From assembly GCA_963578825.1 (NCBI GenBank), contig CAUZDW010000004.1:1-64000 (forward strand): DNA of 64,000 bases, given 5' to 3'. Within the stretch, counting starts at the first letter, position 1. Every line of letters starts with the position of its first letter. Position numbers and translations under genes: made by a program. The notes under the pieces are model-generated. The model was not told where the DNA came from, did no database searches, and was given only the letters and a program-made list of their open reading frames with translations. The DNA is from JAJDNS01 sp963578825 (GTDB taxonomy: Bacteria > Acidobacteriota > Vicinamibacteria > Fen-336). Positions 1-8,934 of the stretch are shown here, piece after piece.

Positions 1-44
1 CTTCTCGCCGCCCCGCCGGGGCCGATCAGGAGGGTTTCACTCAC
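1..44 (-). CDS. Possible 5' end of a gene running off the window
   Basis: A GTG codon at 44 opens a frame reading VSETLLIGPGGAAR that stays open to the window edge. The residues look like an ordinary protein N-terminus, but only 14 codons are visible and no clear Shine-Dalgarno sequence precedes them, so neither function nor reality can be settled here. The stretch 45-292 to its right shows no convincing gene; it holds one copy of a dispersed repeat at 94-111. Confidence 0.25.
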   Translation of the reverse strand, partial: MSETLLIGPGGAAR

Positions 45-93
45 GATGGCTCTACATCATGCTTCCCACCTCCCAGGGCGTCCCCTGGCGCAA

Positions 94-111
94 CAAGACC
101 TGACCCCTCAG
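94..111. repeat. Copy of dispersed intergenic repeat (AAGACCTGACCCCTCA)
   Basis: The core AAGACCTGACCCCTCA recurs at 17719-17734, and with one change at 2505-2520. At the latter two sites it is preceded by GAGCAGATTC. All copies lie between genes. The origin is unknown; a REP-like element is one possibility. Confidence 0.5.
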
Positions 112-292
112 GCCTCGGAGTGGGCGGCCGATCGGCGATAATGGGCCATGCGCACCGTCGGACGTCGTTCAGATCGCGGTGACAGCTGGGCGGACCAGGG
201 TCGCCTCGCCCGAACGGCCGGCTTTCTTCGGGGCGACGCCACACTCGTCCCCCGGGCGTCTATCGATTCTCCTCATTCGATGAGGCTGACGC

Positions 293-454
293 GTGGATGA
301 CCAGGATGATGATCGTTGCTCGCGAGCGCCGGAGCCGGGCGACGTCGTCCGCATCTGCCGGGCGTTGAACGAAGCCGGGGCTCGCTACCTGCTGATCGGC
401 GGCTTCGCCGTTAGGCACGCCCAGAGTGACGCAAGCACTCGGGGCGGTCATTGA
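293..454 (+). pseudogene. Remnant of a nucleotidyltransferase-like gene
   Basis: The frame from GTG 293 to TGA 452-454 contains LNEAGARYLLIGGFAV, which resembles the opening strand-helix and GG motif of small nucleotidyltransferases (MNT/AbiEii type). The conserved acidic residues that should follow are missing and the ORF ends 13 codons later, touching the vapC stop. I read it as a truncated leftover. The similarity is judged by eye from one motif, so confidence is limited. Confidence 0.35.
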
Positions 455-853
455 CTACTGATCGAGGGGCGGGGTCCAGGCCAGGCCGTCAACGTCTTCG
501 AAGTGGTGATCGAACGACACCAGCTCAGCACCCGTTTCCATGGCCTGGGCGGCGATCCAGATGTCGTTGGTCGGCAGGGGCTTTCCCTTGCGCTTGAGGG
601 CCGAGGCGATGCGCCCGAAGCGGTCTGCGGTCACGAGCCCGACATTCAAGAGAGAGACGAAGGGGCTCGCCAGAAACTCGTCCAACTCCTGACGGTTCGT
701 CTCGTAGCGAGAACCGTTGCGGAAGCCGAAGAGCAGCTCCCCCACGACAACCACGGACAGGAGCACACGCTCCGTTCGCCGGACACGGTGCGCGACGTCG
801 GCGTGTCCTCGAAAGAGCGCCGAATAGGCGTTCGTGTCCAGCAGGATCGTCAT
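455..853 (-). CDS. vapC: PIN-domain ribonuclease toxin, VapC family
   Basis: A 132-residue PIN protein. Acidic metal-site candidates are visible in order: D in LLDTNAYSAL, E in GELLFG, D in TNDIWIAA and D in SFDHHFEDV. VapC toxins are Mg-dependent RNases that cut tRNA or rRNA. An upstream in-frame start would add 25 residues, but ATG 853 overlaps the antitoxin stop as ATGA, which fits translational coupling and places the DTN motif at the N-terminus as in the family. It ends in TAG. It forms an operon with the ribbon-helix-helix protein just upstream. Confidence 0.88.
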   Translation of the reverse strand: MTILLDTNAYSALFRGHADVAHRVRRTERVLLSVVVVGELLFGFRNGSRYETNRQELDEFLASPFVSLLNVGLVTADRFGRIASALKRKGKPLPTNDIWIAAQAMETGAELVSFDHHFEDVDGLAWTPPLDQ

Positions 854-1113
854 CACCACGGCTCCGGGTCGACGGCCTCGCACCCGGCGATGCTGTCCAG
901 AAGGCGCCGCTCGTCCTGCTCCGTCCACTTTCCAATGAACGAGTCGAGGGCCTCACCCACTGTGGCAGGGGCGTCGGATGACTCAGCGATTCCCGCCCCC
1001 TGGCGCATCAGTTTCAGGGCCGCCTTGTTCAGCGAGATCCTCTCTTTGCGCGCCATTGCGCGGATCCGTCTTTCGAGCTCCTTGTCGAAACCCCGCAGAG
1101 AAAGCTGTTGCAT
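853..1113 (-). CDS. vapB: Ribbon-helix-helix antitoxin partner of VapC
   Basis: An 86-residue protein beginning MQQLSLRGFDKELERRIR, followed by ARKERISLNKAALKLM, the usual pattern of an Arc/FitA-like ribbon-helix-helix DNA-binding domain. The acidic C-terminal half would wrap the toxin. ATG 1113 is chosen over one ten codons upstream because AGAGGAGTCTCA is well placed as its ribosome-binding site. The stop overlaps the toxin start. It probably binds the inverted repeat at 1144-1170 and represses its own operon. Confidence 0.8.
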   Translation of the reverse strand: MQQLSLRGFDKELERRIRAMARKERISLNKAALKLMRQGAGIAESSDAPATVGEALDSFIGKWTEQDERRLLDSIAGCEAVDPEPW

Positions 1114-1143
1114 TGAGACTCCTCTCGGAATGAATCCTAGCAT

Positions 1144-1170
1144 GACTCATAATGACGCATCAAATGAGTC
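1144..1170 (-). promoter_or_regulatory. Inverted repeat, candidate VapB operator
   Basis: GACTCAT and ATGAGTC form perfect 7-bp arms around a 13-bp spacer, about 30 bp upstream of the antitoxin start. That position and symmetry suit autoregulation by a dimeric RHH antitoxin. Binding is inferred. Confidence 0.5.
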
Positions 1171-1275
1171 GCTCTGGACCGAGGAGAGGAATAGAGTCGA
1201 TTCTTGATTCAGCCTGCTGACCCCTCACTGGCTCCGTTGACGGTAGACTCTCGAGCAAAGAGAAGGAGGAGACCG

Positions 1276-2481
1276 ATGGAGCTTGCGATCAACTTCCTGG
1301 CCGCCGCGGCGATGCTCGGCCTGCAACCTGCGGCCGGAGCTGTGACTCAGGGCGAAGCCGCCTCTCACCAGCATGCCGTCCACACGCATGAGCATGCGGA
1401 CGTCATTCCCTCGCGCGTCCTGGTCTTTCCGGACACCCGCGACGGTCGGCGAGTGCTGTCGGTCGACCTGCACACCCACAGCGTGTTCTCCGATGGGCAC
1501 GTCTGGCCCACGGTGCGCACCTGGGAGGCGCAGAGGGACGGCCTGGCGGCGATGGCGGTCACGGAGCACCTCGAGTACCAGCCCAAGAGCGAAGACATCC
1601 CGCACCCCGATCGCAACCGGTCGTATCAGGTGGCGTCCGAGAGCGCGGCCAAGCTCGAGGGCGCCGACCTGATCGTCATCAACGGGGCGGAGATCACCCG
1701 AAAGCTCTCTCCCGGCCACATCAACGCCGTGTTCATCAAGGACGCCAATCCGCTTCTGACGATCGAGGAGCGCGACGAGGACAATCTCGAAAACGCCACG
1801 CAGGCCTTGCGCGAGGCGCAGCGCCAGGGCGGCTTCACCTTCTGGAACCACCCCTACTGGGGTCGCGACTTCCCCGACGGGGTGCTGGTGGTTCCAGAGG
1901 AGCAGAAGCAGCTCTTCGCCGAGGGCCTGATCCAGGGGATCGAAGTCGCCAACGGCCATGGTTACTCCGAAGCGACCTTCCAGGTCGCCCTGGACCACGA
2001 CCTCGTGATCCTGGGCACGTCCGACATCCACGGCCTGGTCGACTACGACTACGACTTCGACGCCGGCGAGCATCGCACGGTGACGCTCGTCCTGGCCAGG
2101 GAGAAGACCGCCGAAGCGATCCGCAAGGCGCTGGTCGGTGGGCAGACCGCCGCCCTGTTCATGGGGCACGTCATCGGCCGGGAGCCTCAGGTTCGGGCCG
2201 TCGTCGAGGGTGCGCTCACGCTGGTCCCCGGAACCCTGCGGGAGGACTCGCAGGTGCTTCCCTTGACCATCCGCAACGATGCGCCGATCCGCATGATCCT
2301 TCGCAACGTCGGGCCCCGGCGCTTCTCCAATGCCTCCGACATCGTCACCGTGCCGGCCCACGGCGAGGTGAGGGTCAACCTGACGGCCACGCCCGATCCG
2401 TCCGCCGTAGTGCTCCCGGTCGAGGTCGTCAACGCCTTCGTCGAGCCGCAAACCTCGCTGCGGATGGAGTTGAAGCCCTGA
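1276..2481 (+). CDS. Secreted PHP-domain metal-dependent phosphoesterase
   Basis: A 401-residue protein with an N-terminal signal peptide (MELAINFLAAAAMLGLQPAAGA). The PHP metal-binding motifs follow in order: DLHTHSVFSDG, TEHLEY, NGAEI, WNHPYWG and TSDIHG. PHP domains hydrolyse phosphoesters with a trinuclear metal site; the substrate here is unknown. A longer ORF begins at 1204, but ATG 1276 has AAGGAGGAG at the right distance and gives the signal peptide. The C-terminal third (from about residue 300) looks like a beta-sandwich. It probably acts in the periplasm. Confidence 0.85.
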   Translation: MELAINFLAAAAMLGLQPAAGAVTQGEAASHQHAVHTHEHADVIPSRVLVFPDTRDGRRVLSVDLHTHSVFSDGHVWPTVRTWEAQRDGLAAMAVTEHLEYQPKSEDIPHPDRNRSYQVASESAAKLEGADLIVINGAEITRKLSPGHINAVFIKDANPLLTIEERDEDNLENATQALREAQRQGGFTFWNHPYWGRDFPDGVLVVPEEQKQLFAEGLIQGIEVANGHGYSEATFQVALDHDLVILGTSDIHGLVDYDYDFDAGEHRTVTLVLAREKTAEAIRKALVGGQTAALFMGHVIGREPQVRAVVEGALTLVPGTLREDSQVLPLTIRNDAPIRMILRNVGPRRFSNASDIVTVPAHGEVRVNLTATPDPSAVVLPVEVVNAFVEPQTSLRMELKP

Positions 2482-2492
2482 GATGCGACCGT

Positions 2493-2520
2493 GGGAGCAG
2501 ATTCAAGACCTGACGCCTCA
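2493..2520. repeat. Copy of dispersed intergenic repeat
   Basis: Reads GGGAGCAGATTCAAG followed by ACCTGACGCCTCA, matching the copy at 17708-17734 except for one base. It lies just after the PHP gene stop. Confidence 0.55.
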
Positions 2521-2544
2521 TTCTCAGAGGCGATCCGAGCGGGG

Positions 2545-3438
2545 TCAGTGGAGTGTCGCGAGATCCCCGGCTCGGATGCTTCCCGGCGCGGCCACCACGG
2601 CGTAGGCGCCCGCGCAGGGATAGAGGCCGAGGTCCCCGACTGGAATGCGGTTGTGCTGGACCAGAGTCCGGAGGACGTTGGTGTCGCCGGGCAGCTCGTC
2701 TTGAGCCAGCGTCGTCATCACGCATCGTGGATCGGGCAGCGCCACGCCGAGTCGCGCCGCGTCGCCGATCGCGAGCTCCCGGCCGACCCAGCCGTTCTCG
2801 ACGAAGCCGGCTTCCCTGGTGTCGACGATCACGTTCATCCGGAACCGACGCAGGTCGAAGCGAGTCTCCGGACGGAGCTCGTTCAGCCGCGTCAGGGTGG
2901 AGGTGGTCAGTACCGACACCGGGAACACGTCGAAGAACGAGCCGACGGGGACGGGGGAGGGAAGACCCGCCTGGGCAAAGAGGGCCGAGCCGAGCTTCTG
3001 CTCCACCACGGAGTCGCGGTGGCCCGCCGGATCGGCGGTCTCGACGTCGGGGTGGTACTGGTCGATGGTGAAGTCATCGGGAGCGACGCGCGCCAGGCGG
3101 ACCTCCCGCCGGAAGAAAGCGGACAGGACACGGTTGACGTCGGCGGAATCACTCATCACCGACGACTCGTCGGGCAGGGTGATCCGGACAGGCGGCAGAT
3201 CGTCCTCCGATCGCGGCGGCTCCACGAAGGCGGCCCCACAGCCGAGCAAATCGGGAAACAGTCGCACGCTCTTGGCGCTCACCACCTTGCCGGTTTCCAC
3301 GTCGATAAGCGCATGAGAACGGTCCCCCACCAGGCCTCGCTCCGTGAGCTCGGCCTGCTCCAGCCGCTCGCCCTTCATGGACTTGACCGGAAACCTCCAC
3401 AGCGCGGCCACGGCGCCTACGACCTGGGCTGTCGCCAC
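2545..3438 (-). CDS. MOSC domain protein, YcbX-like
   Basis: A 297-residue protein. The N-terminal MOSC_N beta-barrel begins VGAVAALWRFPVKSMKGE, and the C-terminal MOSC domain contains DTREAGFVENGWVGRELAIG and DPRCVMTTL, where the Cys matches the conserved MOSC cysteine thought to bind Mo-cofactor or handle sulfur. YcbX-type proteins act in reduction of N-hydroxylated compounds. GTG 3438 is preferred over the longer ORF because GGAGGAAGAC precedes it. It is followed on the same strand by nothing obvious in an operon. Confidence 0.8.
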   Translation of the reverse strand: MATAQVVGAVAALWRFPVKSMKGERLEQAELTERGLVGDRSHALIDVETGKVVSAKSVRLFPDLLGCGAAFVEPPRSEDDLPPVRITLPDESSVMSDSADVNRVLSAFFRREVRLARVAPDDFTIDQYHPDVETADPAGHRDSVVEQKLGSALFAQAGLPSPVPVGSFFDVFPVSVLTTSTLTRLNELRPETRFDLRRFRMNVIVDTREAGFVENGWVGRELAIGDAARLGVALPDPRCVMTTLAQDELPGDTNVLRTLVQHNRIPVGDLGLYPCAGAYAVVAAPGSIRAGDLATLH

Positions 3439-3452
3439 GTCTTCCTCCTGTC

Positions 3453-3920
3453 CTACCGCTCGACGGCCCGGTGCCAATTGAGGACGAGCCGGACTTCACC
3501 GCCGCCTGCGGCCTCGCTCGCGTCGTCTGGTTCGACGGGGAGCACCGCGGCGAAGGTCCGGCCGTCCCGCGAAACCGCGCCCGCCCTCGCGCCCGGAACA
3601 GCGAAAAGCTCCACCGGCTCCGCGATGTCCAACCCCGTGCTGGAGTCACGGACCCTCGCCGACATGAAGCGAAGCGGGTCGCTGCGCTTGAAGAACACGA
3701 TCTCGTCGCTGCCGACCCAGAATCCCCATTCGGCACCGGCTCGTGACACCTGACTGCGGATCTCGAGGTCGGGATACGGGTGGGAGACGCTCAGACCGGC
3801 ATCTCGAAGTCGCGGGGCGGCAATCGAAACCAGAAGAGCCTCCACGGTCTCGCGGCGGCCCTCCAAATCTCGCAGGCCCTTGCCGACGAGGTCACCTCCC
3901 GGAAAGCGCTCGATCTCCAC
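3453..3920 (-). pseudogene. Chimeric ORF: small unknown domain joined to kinase-propeller tail
   Basis: The ORF is open for 155 codons but looks like two broken genes joined. The N-terminus (GKGLRDLEGRRETVEALLV, then APRLRDAG) resembles a small protein family of unknown role. From about residue 65, EWGFWVGSDEIVFFKRSD through VSRDGRTFAAVLP to VRLVLNWHRAVER matches the last blades and terminal LNW motif of TolB-like propellers carried by Ser/Thr kinases; compare the end of the gene at 17804. It lies directly beside the kinase 5' remnant at 3925-4014. It may be translated, but I infer a deletion scar. Confidence 0.55.
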
Positions 3921-3924
3921 CTGG

Positions 3925-4014
3925 TCATTCTATGTCAGCACCAGCGTGGCCCATCCCCCCGGCCCCCGGGGCCACAGCGATCCGGGAGTGGGAGAGGGTC
4001 TGCCCGATCAACAC
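3925..4014 (-). pseudogene. 5' remnant of a Ser/Thr kinase gene
   Basis: GTG 4014 opens a frame reading LIGQTLSHSRIAVAPGAGGMG that then stops after eight more codons. It is nearly the same as the N-terminus of the kinase at 13424-14404 (MIGQTLSHYKITAALGAGGMG), including the glycine-rich nucleotide loop. The rest of the kinase domain is missing, and a propeller tail of the same family follows at 3453. Two family ends a few hundred bases apart indicate an internal deletion. Confidence 0.6.
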
Positions 4015-4191
4015 GACCCCTCCCGGGAGCCTGGCCCCTGTTGAGCTGCGGTCGAACGATTGTCCTGGGACGCCAGGGATTATGGGCCGCCCGAGAGGGA
4101 TCGAGGTGCTCCGGCACGGAAACGGGGTGTTGGGCCGACCCGCACGGCGGTAGACTGTGCCCTTCTCTCACACTGGAAGCGCGAGGACCCG

Positions 4192-4410
4192 ATGGAAGCC
4201 ACAATCGAAGAGATCACGGCGGCGCTGGCTCGTATGGAGGCGCGCCTCTTCCTGCGGATCGATACTGCCCTTCGCGACCTCGAGACCCACATGCACCAAC
4301 GGTTCGACGTCCTCGAAGCGTCCTTCGACCGTATGGAGAACAGATACACCAGCACGGAGGAGGCGAGGGTCGCGAGGGGTCGCCGTCGGATCGAAACGAC
4401 CCCGCTCTAG
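4192..4410 (+). CDS. Small hypothetical protein, probably coiled coil
   Basis: A 72-residue ORF starting at ATG 4192 after GAGGACCCG. The sequence EEITAALARMEARLFLRID, then ALRDLETHMHQRFDVLEAS shows heptad-like spacing of hydrophobic residues and no membrane segment or enzyme motif. Its TAG stop and that of sfsA share the palindrome CTAG, so the genes converge and overlap by four bases. Function unknown. Confidence 0.5.
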   Translation: MEATIEEITAALARMEARLFLRIDTALRDLETHMHQRFDVLEASFDRMENRYTSTEEARVARGRRRIETTPL

Positions 4411-5156
4411 CGGGGCAGGACCACCGGGATGGGCGGACCCAGGGTGACGGAATCGAGGTCGATGGTGCAGCGACGGCCGAAGAGGCGGACTCCAGCGTGG
4501 CTTGCCTCGGCCAGGGCCTGGGCGAACTCCGGGTCCCGTGCAGAAAAGGGCATGATGCGGACGGCGTCTGGGCGCTGAAGGACGAAGAGAACCGCAGCCG
4601 CCCACTCCCCGCTTTGCCGAAGGGCCGCGAGCTCTCGGACGTGGCGCGCGCCGCGCGCTGTCACCGCATCGGGAAAGAGCGCGACTCCGTCCTGCACGAG
4701 GGAGACGCTCTTCACTTCCACCACCATCCGGCGAGGGCCGCGCCCTCCTCGCGGTCTCTGGAGCAGGAAGTCGAAACGCGAGTGGCCGACGGTGTACTCC
4801 CGCCTCTCCAGGCGCCATGCCGCCAGCTCCTCCAGGGCGTCTTCCTCGAGGGCGCGGCGGATCAGGCGATTGGGGAGGCCGGTGTCGATGGAGACCCAGG
4901 TGGACGAGTCGGGCGACTCGACGAGAACGGCGGACCACTGGGTCTTTCGAGTGGGGTCCGTCGCGCGGCGGAGCTGGAGCCGGCGCCCGGGGACGAGGAG
5001 CTCGCGGAGCTTCCCCGGGTCTGCCAGGTGGGCGACCACTCTGCGGCCGTTCCCGAGGCGCGCGTGCACGACGAAGCGGTTGGGGCGCTCGAGGAATCGC
5101 GCTTCGCGGAGGGGCCCGGGTATGGGCAGGACGAGCCCGGGTCGATTTTTTTTCAT
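4407..5156 (-). CDS. sfsA: SfsA, sugar fermentation stimulation protein homologue
   Basis: A 249-residue protein covering the whole SfsA family: an N-terminal OB-like part (ARFLERPNRFVVHARLGNG, HLADPGKLRELLVPG) and a C-terminal restriction-endonuclease-like part with SRFDFLL, the MVVEVKSVSL acidic/lysine motif and LFPDAVTARG. The family binds DNA and has a nuclease-like fold; its cell role is poorly defined. ATG 5156 with AGGGGAA upstream gives the usual family length. A much longer ORF extends upstream but has no family similarity. Confidence 0.92.
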   Translation of the reverse strand: MKKNRPGLVLPIPGPLREARFLERPNRFVVHARLGNGRRVVAHLADPGKLRELLVPGRRLQLRRATDPTRKTQWSAVLVESPDSSTWVSIDTGLPNRLIRRALEEDALEELAAWRLERREYTVGHSRFDFLLQRPRGGRGPRRMVVEVKSVSLVQDGVALFPDAVTARGARHVRELAALRQSGEWAAAVLFVLQRPDAVRIMPFSARDPEFAQALAEASHAGVRLFGRRCTIDLDSVTLGPPIPVVLPR

Positions 5157-5345
5157 TTCCCCTTGACAGATTTCGGAGGCGACTTTCGACGACGTCACTG
5201 ACTCGTCATTGAAGGCAGCCGTAGTGACCGGAAGTGAACCACCGGCATCGTAATCGGCTTGAATGACTTCGGGAGCCACCGCACGTCTTTCAGTCCAACA
5301 CCAGCGATTCTCGGAGGTCCAAAAGGTGCTGCCTATATTGTCTCC

Positions 5346-6394
5346 ATGAGAGAGAAAGCCCACCCACAATCGCTCTCGGACGACGAGCTGCTCCGTCGCT
5401 TGTCCGAGCTCGTGGGTCGGTCTCGACACGTCGAGGCCGACCTCATTTCCCACATTGCCGAGGTCGACGCACGGCGGCTCTACGCTCGCGAGGCCTCGTC
5501 CTCGATGTTTGCCTACTGCACGGACGTGCTGCATCTCTCCGAGGCGGAGGCCTGGCTGCGCATCCGGGTGGCCCGCGCGTCCCGCGAGCATCCGATGCTC
5601 CTGGGATGCTGGCCGACGGGCGGGTTCACCTGACCGGCCTCGCGAAGCTGGCGCCGCACCTCACCCGGAAGAACCGGGAAGGGCTCTTGAAGCAGGCCCG
5701 GCACAAGTCCAAGCGCCAGATCGAAGAGATCGTGGCTGCCCTCGCGCCCCGTCCGGATGCGCCGTCGGTGATGCGGAAGCTCCCTGCGAGAAGAGGGGAG
5801 CCGAAGGCGGTCCCCCCCCAACTGCGTCCGGACGCAGTTGATTCGCCTCAACCGCCCAGGCCTGCGCGGCCCGCCGTCGTGGAAGCCCTGGCCCCGGACC
5901 GCCACAAGATCCAGTTCACTGCTAGCACCGAGCTGCGCAACAAGCTGGACCGGCTCAAGGCCCTGATGCGCTCCTCGGTGCCCGACGGCGACCTGGCGAC
6001 GATCATCGACGAGGCGGTCACCGAGAAGCTCCAAAAGCTGGAATCGAAGCGGTTTGCGCGGACGAAAGCCCCGAGGAAGAGCCTTGCGGACACGAGCACG
6101 AAGCCCTCGTCCCGCCACATCCCGGCGGCGGTCCGGCGCGCGGTGCACCAGCGAGACAAAGGGCGGTGCACCTACGTGGACGAGGTCGGGAGCCGCTGTC
6201 GCAAGAAGGACGACCTGGAGTTCCACCACAGGGAGCCGTTCGGGCGTGGCGGCGACCACAGCCCGAGCAATCTGTGCCTGACGTGTCGCGCTCACAACGC
6301 GCTTCTGGCTGAGCACGACTATGGCAAGGAGAAGATGGACCGATGTCGCCGCCGGCCGGATCGGGTTTCCGAGCCGGGGGCTGTCTACCACTAG
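5346..6394 (+). pseudogene. DUF222/HNH endonuclease gene with a frameshift
   Basis: The first frame (from ATG 5346) encodes the DUF222-type N-terminus SDDELLRRLSELVGRSR ... FAYCTDVLHLSEAEAWLRI. Near 5603 it leaves frame within the motif expected as HPMLLGMLADGRVHLTGLAK, and the second frame (from 5606) carries the rest: KLAPHLTRKNR, a long linker, and a C-terminal HNH domain (AVHQRDKGRCTYVD ... LEFHHREPFGRGGDHSPSNL). One missing base restores a single 349-residue protein. Such proteins are often multicopy in mobile contexts. It could be a pseudogene, a sequence error or slippage; I favour decay. Confidence 0.75.
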
Positions 6395-6417
6395 TTGCCG
6401 AAGTGGAGACGCCGGCG

Positions 6418-8889
6418 TCAGTCGCTCGCCGCGGGGCCGTCCTCCACGACCTTCACTCTCGTGTTGCTCTCGATCGGGCCGGCGACCTTCTGGGTGTGAC
6501 CGGACGGCCAGCGCACCTCGATGGAGTCGACGGTGGCGGCGTCGCCCAGGCCGAAGTAGAGAGGATAGAGGCTGTGGGACAGGTATCCCGAGACGCCGTC
6601 GTAGACCCTCGCGTACTGCCGTCCTCCCGCGCTCACCACCACGGTGGCGCCCAGGCCGTCCCGGTTCGACTTCGTCCCCTGGAGGTCGACCTTCAGGTAG
6701 CGCACCGGCTTCCGCTGGGCGAGGTCGCTGATCAGGACCATCGGCGCGTCGCCGAACTCGAGGGTGACGATGTCCTGGTCGCCGTCGTCATCCAGGTCGA
6801 AGATCACCGACGAGCGTGAGCCGACCGAGCTCCAGACCACGACGCGGCCGGAGAAGCCGTACCGCTGGCACACGAGCAGGTCGTCCTTGTCCTTGCCCGA
6901 GCAGTCGAGCTCGAACCAGGGCTTGGAGGTCCGGCCGTTCCGCCGGGGCTCCACGCCGAGGATGTACTCGGCGTCGGCGAAGCGCTGCCCGCCGTCGTTC
7001 AGGAGCAGCGTGTTCACTCCGTAGCTGAACGGGTAGTTCATCGCGGACGCGATGAACACGTCTTCGAAGCCGTCGGCGTTGAGGTCGCCCACGCTCAACC
7101 CCCAGGGCCAGTAGTTCTCGGTGCCGATCTCGTCGGAGATCTCGGTGTAGCGGCCGTCTCCGTCGTTGCGGAAGAACGCATTGCCGAAGATGCTCTGGCC
7201 CCCGGAGCCGAGATACGACTCCGGCCACTGCATCTGCGCCTTGGACTTCTCCTTGTCCAGCGGGCTGGGCTGGCTCATGTCGGAGTGCATGTCGCTGAGG
7301 ATGAGGTCCTGGTCGCCGTCGTTGTCGAAGTCGAAGGCCTTGACGCCCATCGACCCCCACGGCGTCTTCGGGAAGACCTCTCGGCTCCGGGCCACGAAGC
7401 CCTTGCCACCCTGGTTCTCGTAGTACTGGTCGTGGCCCTGCATGTTCAGCAGGTAGAGGTCGGGCCAGCCGTCTCCGTTGACGTCCATCGGGGTGGCGTC
7501 GCCGCTCCAGCTCAGGTCGAGTAGGCCCGTCTCGGCGGTCACGTCCTCGAACCGGTTCCCGCCCAGGTTCCTGTAGAGCCGACTCTCCTCGCTGCGCTCC
7601 GGCTTCAGGTGGCCGCTGAAGGCGTCGGGAAAGGCGACGTAGTAGTCCGCTCGTCCCTGCTCCTGCGTGGTGTAGACGCCGACGTTGGAGAGGAAGAGGT
7701 CGAGACTCCCGTCCCGGTCGTAGTCGAAGAAGAGCGCGCCCGAGGAGTGACCGTTGTACTCGAGCCCGGCGGTCTTCGTGATGTCGGTGAAGCGCCCGGT
7801 GCCATCGTTCTCGAAGAGGACGTTCCCGCCCCGGACAGAGGTCAGGAACACGTCCGAGTCTCCGTCGTTGTCGGTGTCCGCAAATGCCGCGCCGACGGAG
7901 ATCGCGTCTTCGCGCCCGAGGCCCGAGGACTCTGTGATGTTCTCGAATCGGCCGCCGCCCAGGTTGCGCCACAGCTCGTTGGATCCGACCTGGTTCATGA
8001 ACAGGACGTCTTGTTTTCCATCACCGTCCACGTCGGCGATCGAGACGCCGCTGCCGTGGTCGTAGTGCACCGGTTTGTACATACGGCCGCTGTCGTCGGT
8101 GACGCCATGGACGAACGTGATGCCGCTCTCGGCGATCCGATCGGTGAAGCGAAAGTCATGCTCGGCGGAGATCCTTCCCGCGGCGGCGAGCTGACCTTCT
8201 CGGCGCACGTCGACCCAGGGTGGGTTGATCGCCTCGGCGGAGGGGAGGTGCACCACCGTCGGACCGGGCTCTGCAAGGACGGTCTGCAAGTCACGCACCA
8301 GCTTCTGGTGCTCGGCCTCCTCCAGCGGATCGTACATGCCCCGCATCCGACCCTCCTGGTCGACGAGCACGAAGCTCCGGCTGTGGAAGATCGGCATCTC
8401 CGTGTTCGCGGGCGCGTCCCCCACGGGCAGCTTGAAGCCCTTCTGGATCAGCCACCAGAGCTGGCCCTGGGTGCCGGTGAGGAGCTTCCAGTGGGACGTG
8501 TCCGCCTCGTTGGTCTCGGCGAAAGCCTTGAGCACGTCGGGCCTGTCGTGCTCCGGGTCCACGCTGAAGCTCACCAGACGGATGTCGGCCCACTTTGGAT
8601 CCGCCCGCAGCTCGGACTGGAGGGTCCGCATCTCGTTGGTCGTCAGCGGGCAGACGGTCTTGCAGCGTGTGAAGATGAAGTTCGCGATGTAGACGCTGCC
8701 GCGCAGCTGCTCGGTGCCGTAGGCGTCCCCGTCCTGGTCCAGCACGATGAACTCCGGAAGCTGGAAGAGGACCCGCGGCCCGTCCGAGCCCCCCTCCGCC
8801 CCCTGAGGCGCCGCGTCAACGCCCCCGGCGCTCAGCGTCAGAGCGGCCACGGCGGCAAAGGCCATCCACCGGCAAACACGTCCTCTCAT
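6418..8889 (-). CDS. Secreted Sco1-like domain fused to FG-GAP/ASPIC propeller
   Basis: An 823-residue protein with a signal peptide (residues 1-27). Residues about 40-205 are a Sco1/SenC copper chaperone-like thioredoxin fold with CKTVC (CxxxC) and a later His in PIFHSRSF. From about 235 to 700 there are many FG-GAP/VCBS calcium-loop repeats (DVDGDGKQDVLF, DTDNDGDSDVFL, DFDNDGDQDLIL and others). The C-terminus (GLGATVVVSAGGRQYARV ... FGLGDAATVDSIEVRWPSG) is an ASPIC/UnbV domain. I know Sco and CRTAC1-like proteins as separate families; the fusion is unusual. The cupredoxin 45 bp upstream suggests joint copper handling in the periplasm. Confidence 0.9.
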   Translation of the reverse strand: MRGRVCRWMAFAAVAALTLSAGGVDAAPQGAEGGSDGPRVLFQLPEFIVLDQDGDAYGTEQLRGSVYIANFIFTRCKTVCPLTTNEMRTLQSELRADPKWADIRLVSFSVDPEHDRPDVLKAFAETNEADTSHWKLLTGTQGQLWWLIQKGFKLPVGDAPANTEMPIFHSRSFVLVDQEGRMRGMYDPLEEAEHQKLVRDLQTVLAEPGPTVVHLPSAEAINPPWVDVRREGQLAAAGRISAEHDFRFTDRIAESGITFVHGVTDDSGRMYKPVHYDHGSGVSIADVDGDGKQDVLFMNQVGSNELWRNLGGGRFENITESSGLGREDAISVGAAFADTDNDGDSDVFLTSVRGGNVLFENDGTGRFTDITKTAGLEYNGHSSGALFFDYDRDGSLDLFLSNVGVYTTQEQGRADYYVAFPDAFSGHLKPERSEESRLYRNLGGNRFEDVTAETGLLDLSWSGDATPMDVNGDGWPDLYLLNMQGHDQYYENQGGKGFVARSREVFPKTPWGSMGVKAFDFDNDGDQDLILSDMHSDMSQPSPLDKEKSKAQMQWPESYLGSGGQSIFGNAFFRNDGDGRYTEISDEIGTENYWPWGLSVGDLNADGFEDVFIASAMNYPFSYGVNTLLLNDGGQRFADAEYILGVEPRRNGRTSKPWFELDCSGKDKDDLLVCQRYGFSGRVVVWSSVGSRSSVIFDLDDDGDQDIVTLEFGDAPMVLISDLAQRKPVRYLKVDLQGTKSNRDGLGATVVVSAGGRQYARVYDGVSGYLSHSLYPLYFGLGDAATVDSIEVRWPSGHTQKVAGPIESNTRVKVVEDGPAASD

Positions 8890-8934
8890 GACACTGACTC
8901 CTCGCTCGACGTCGCGCTCATTGTGTGGCCTCGT

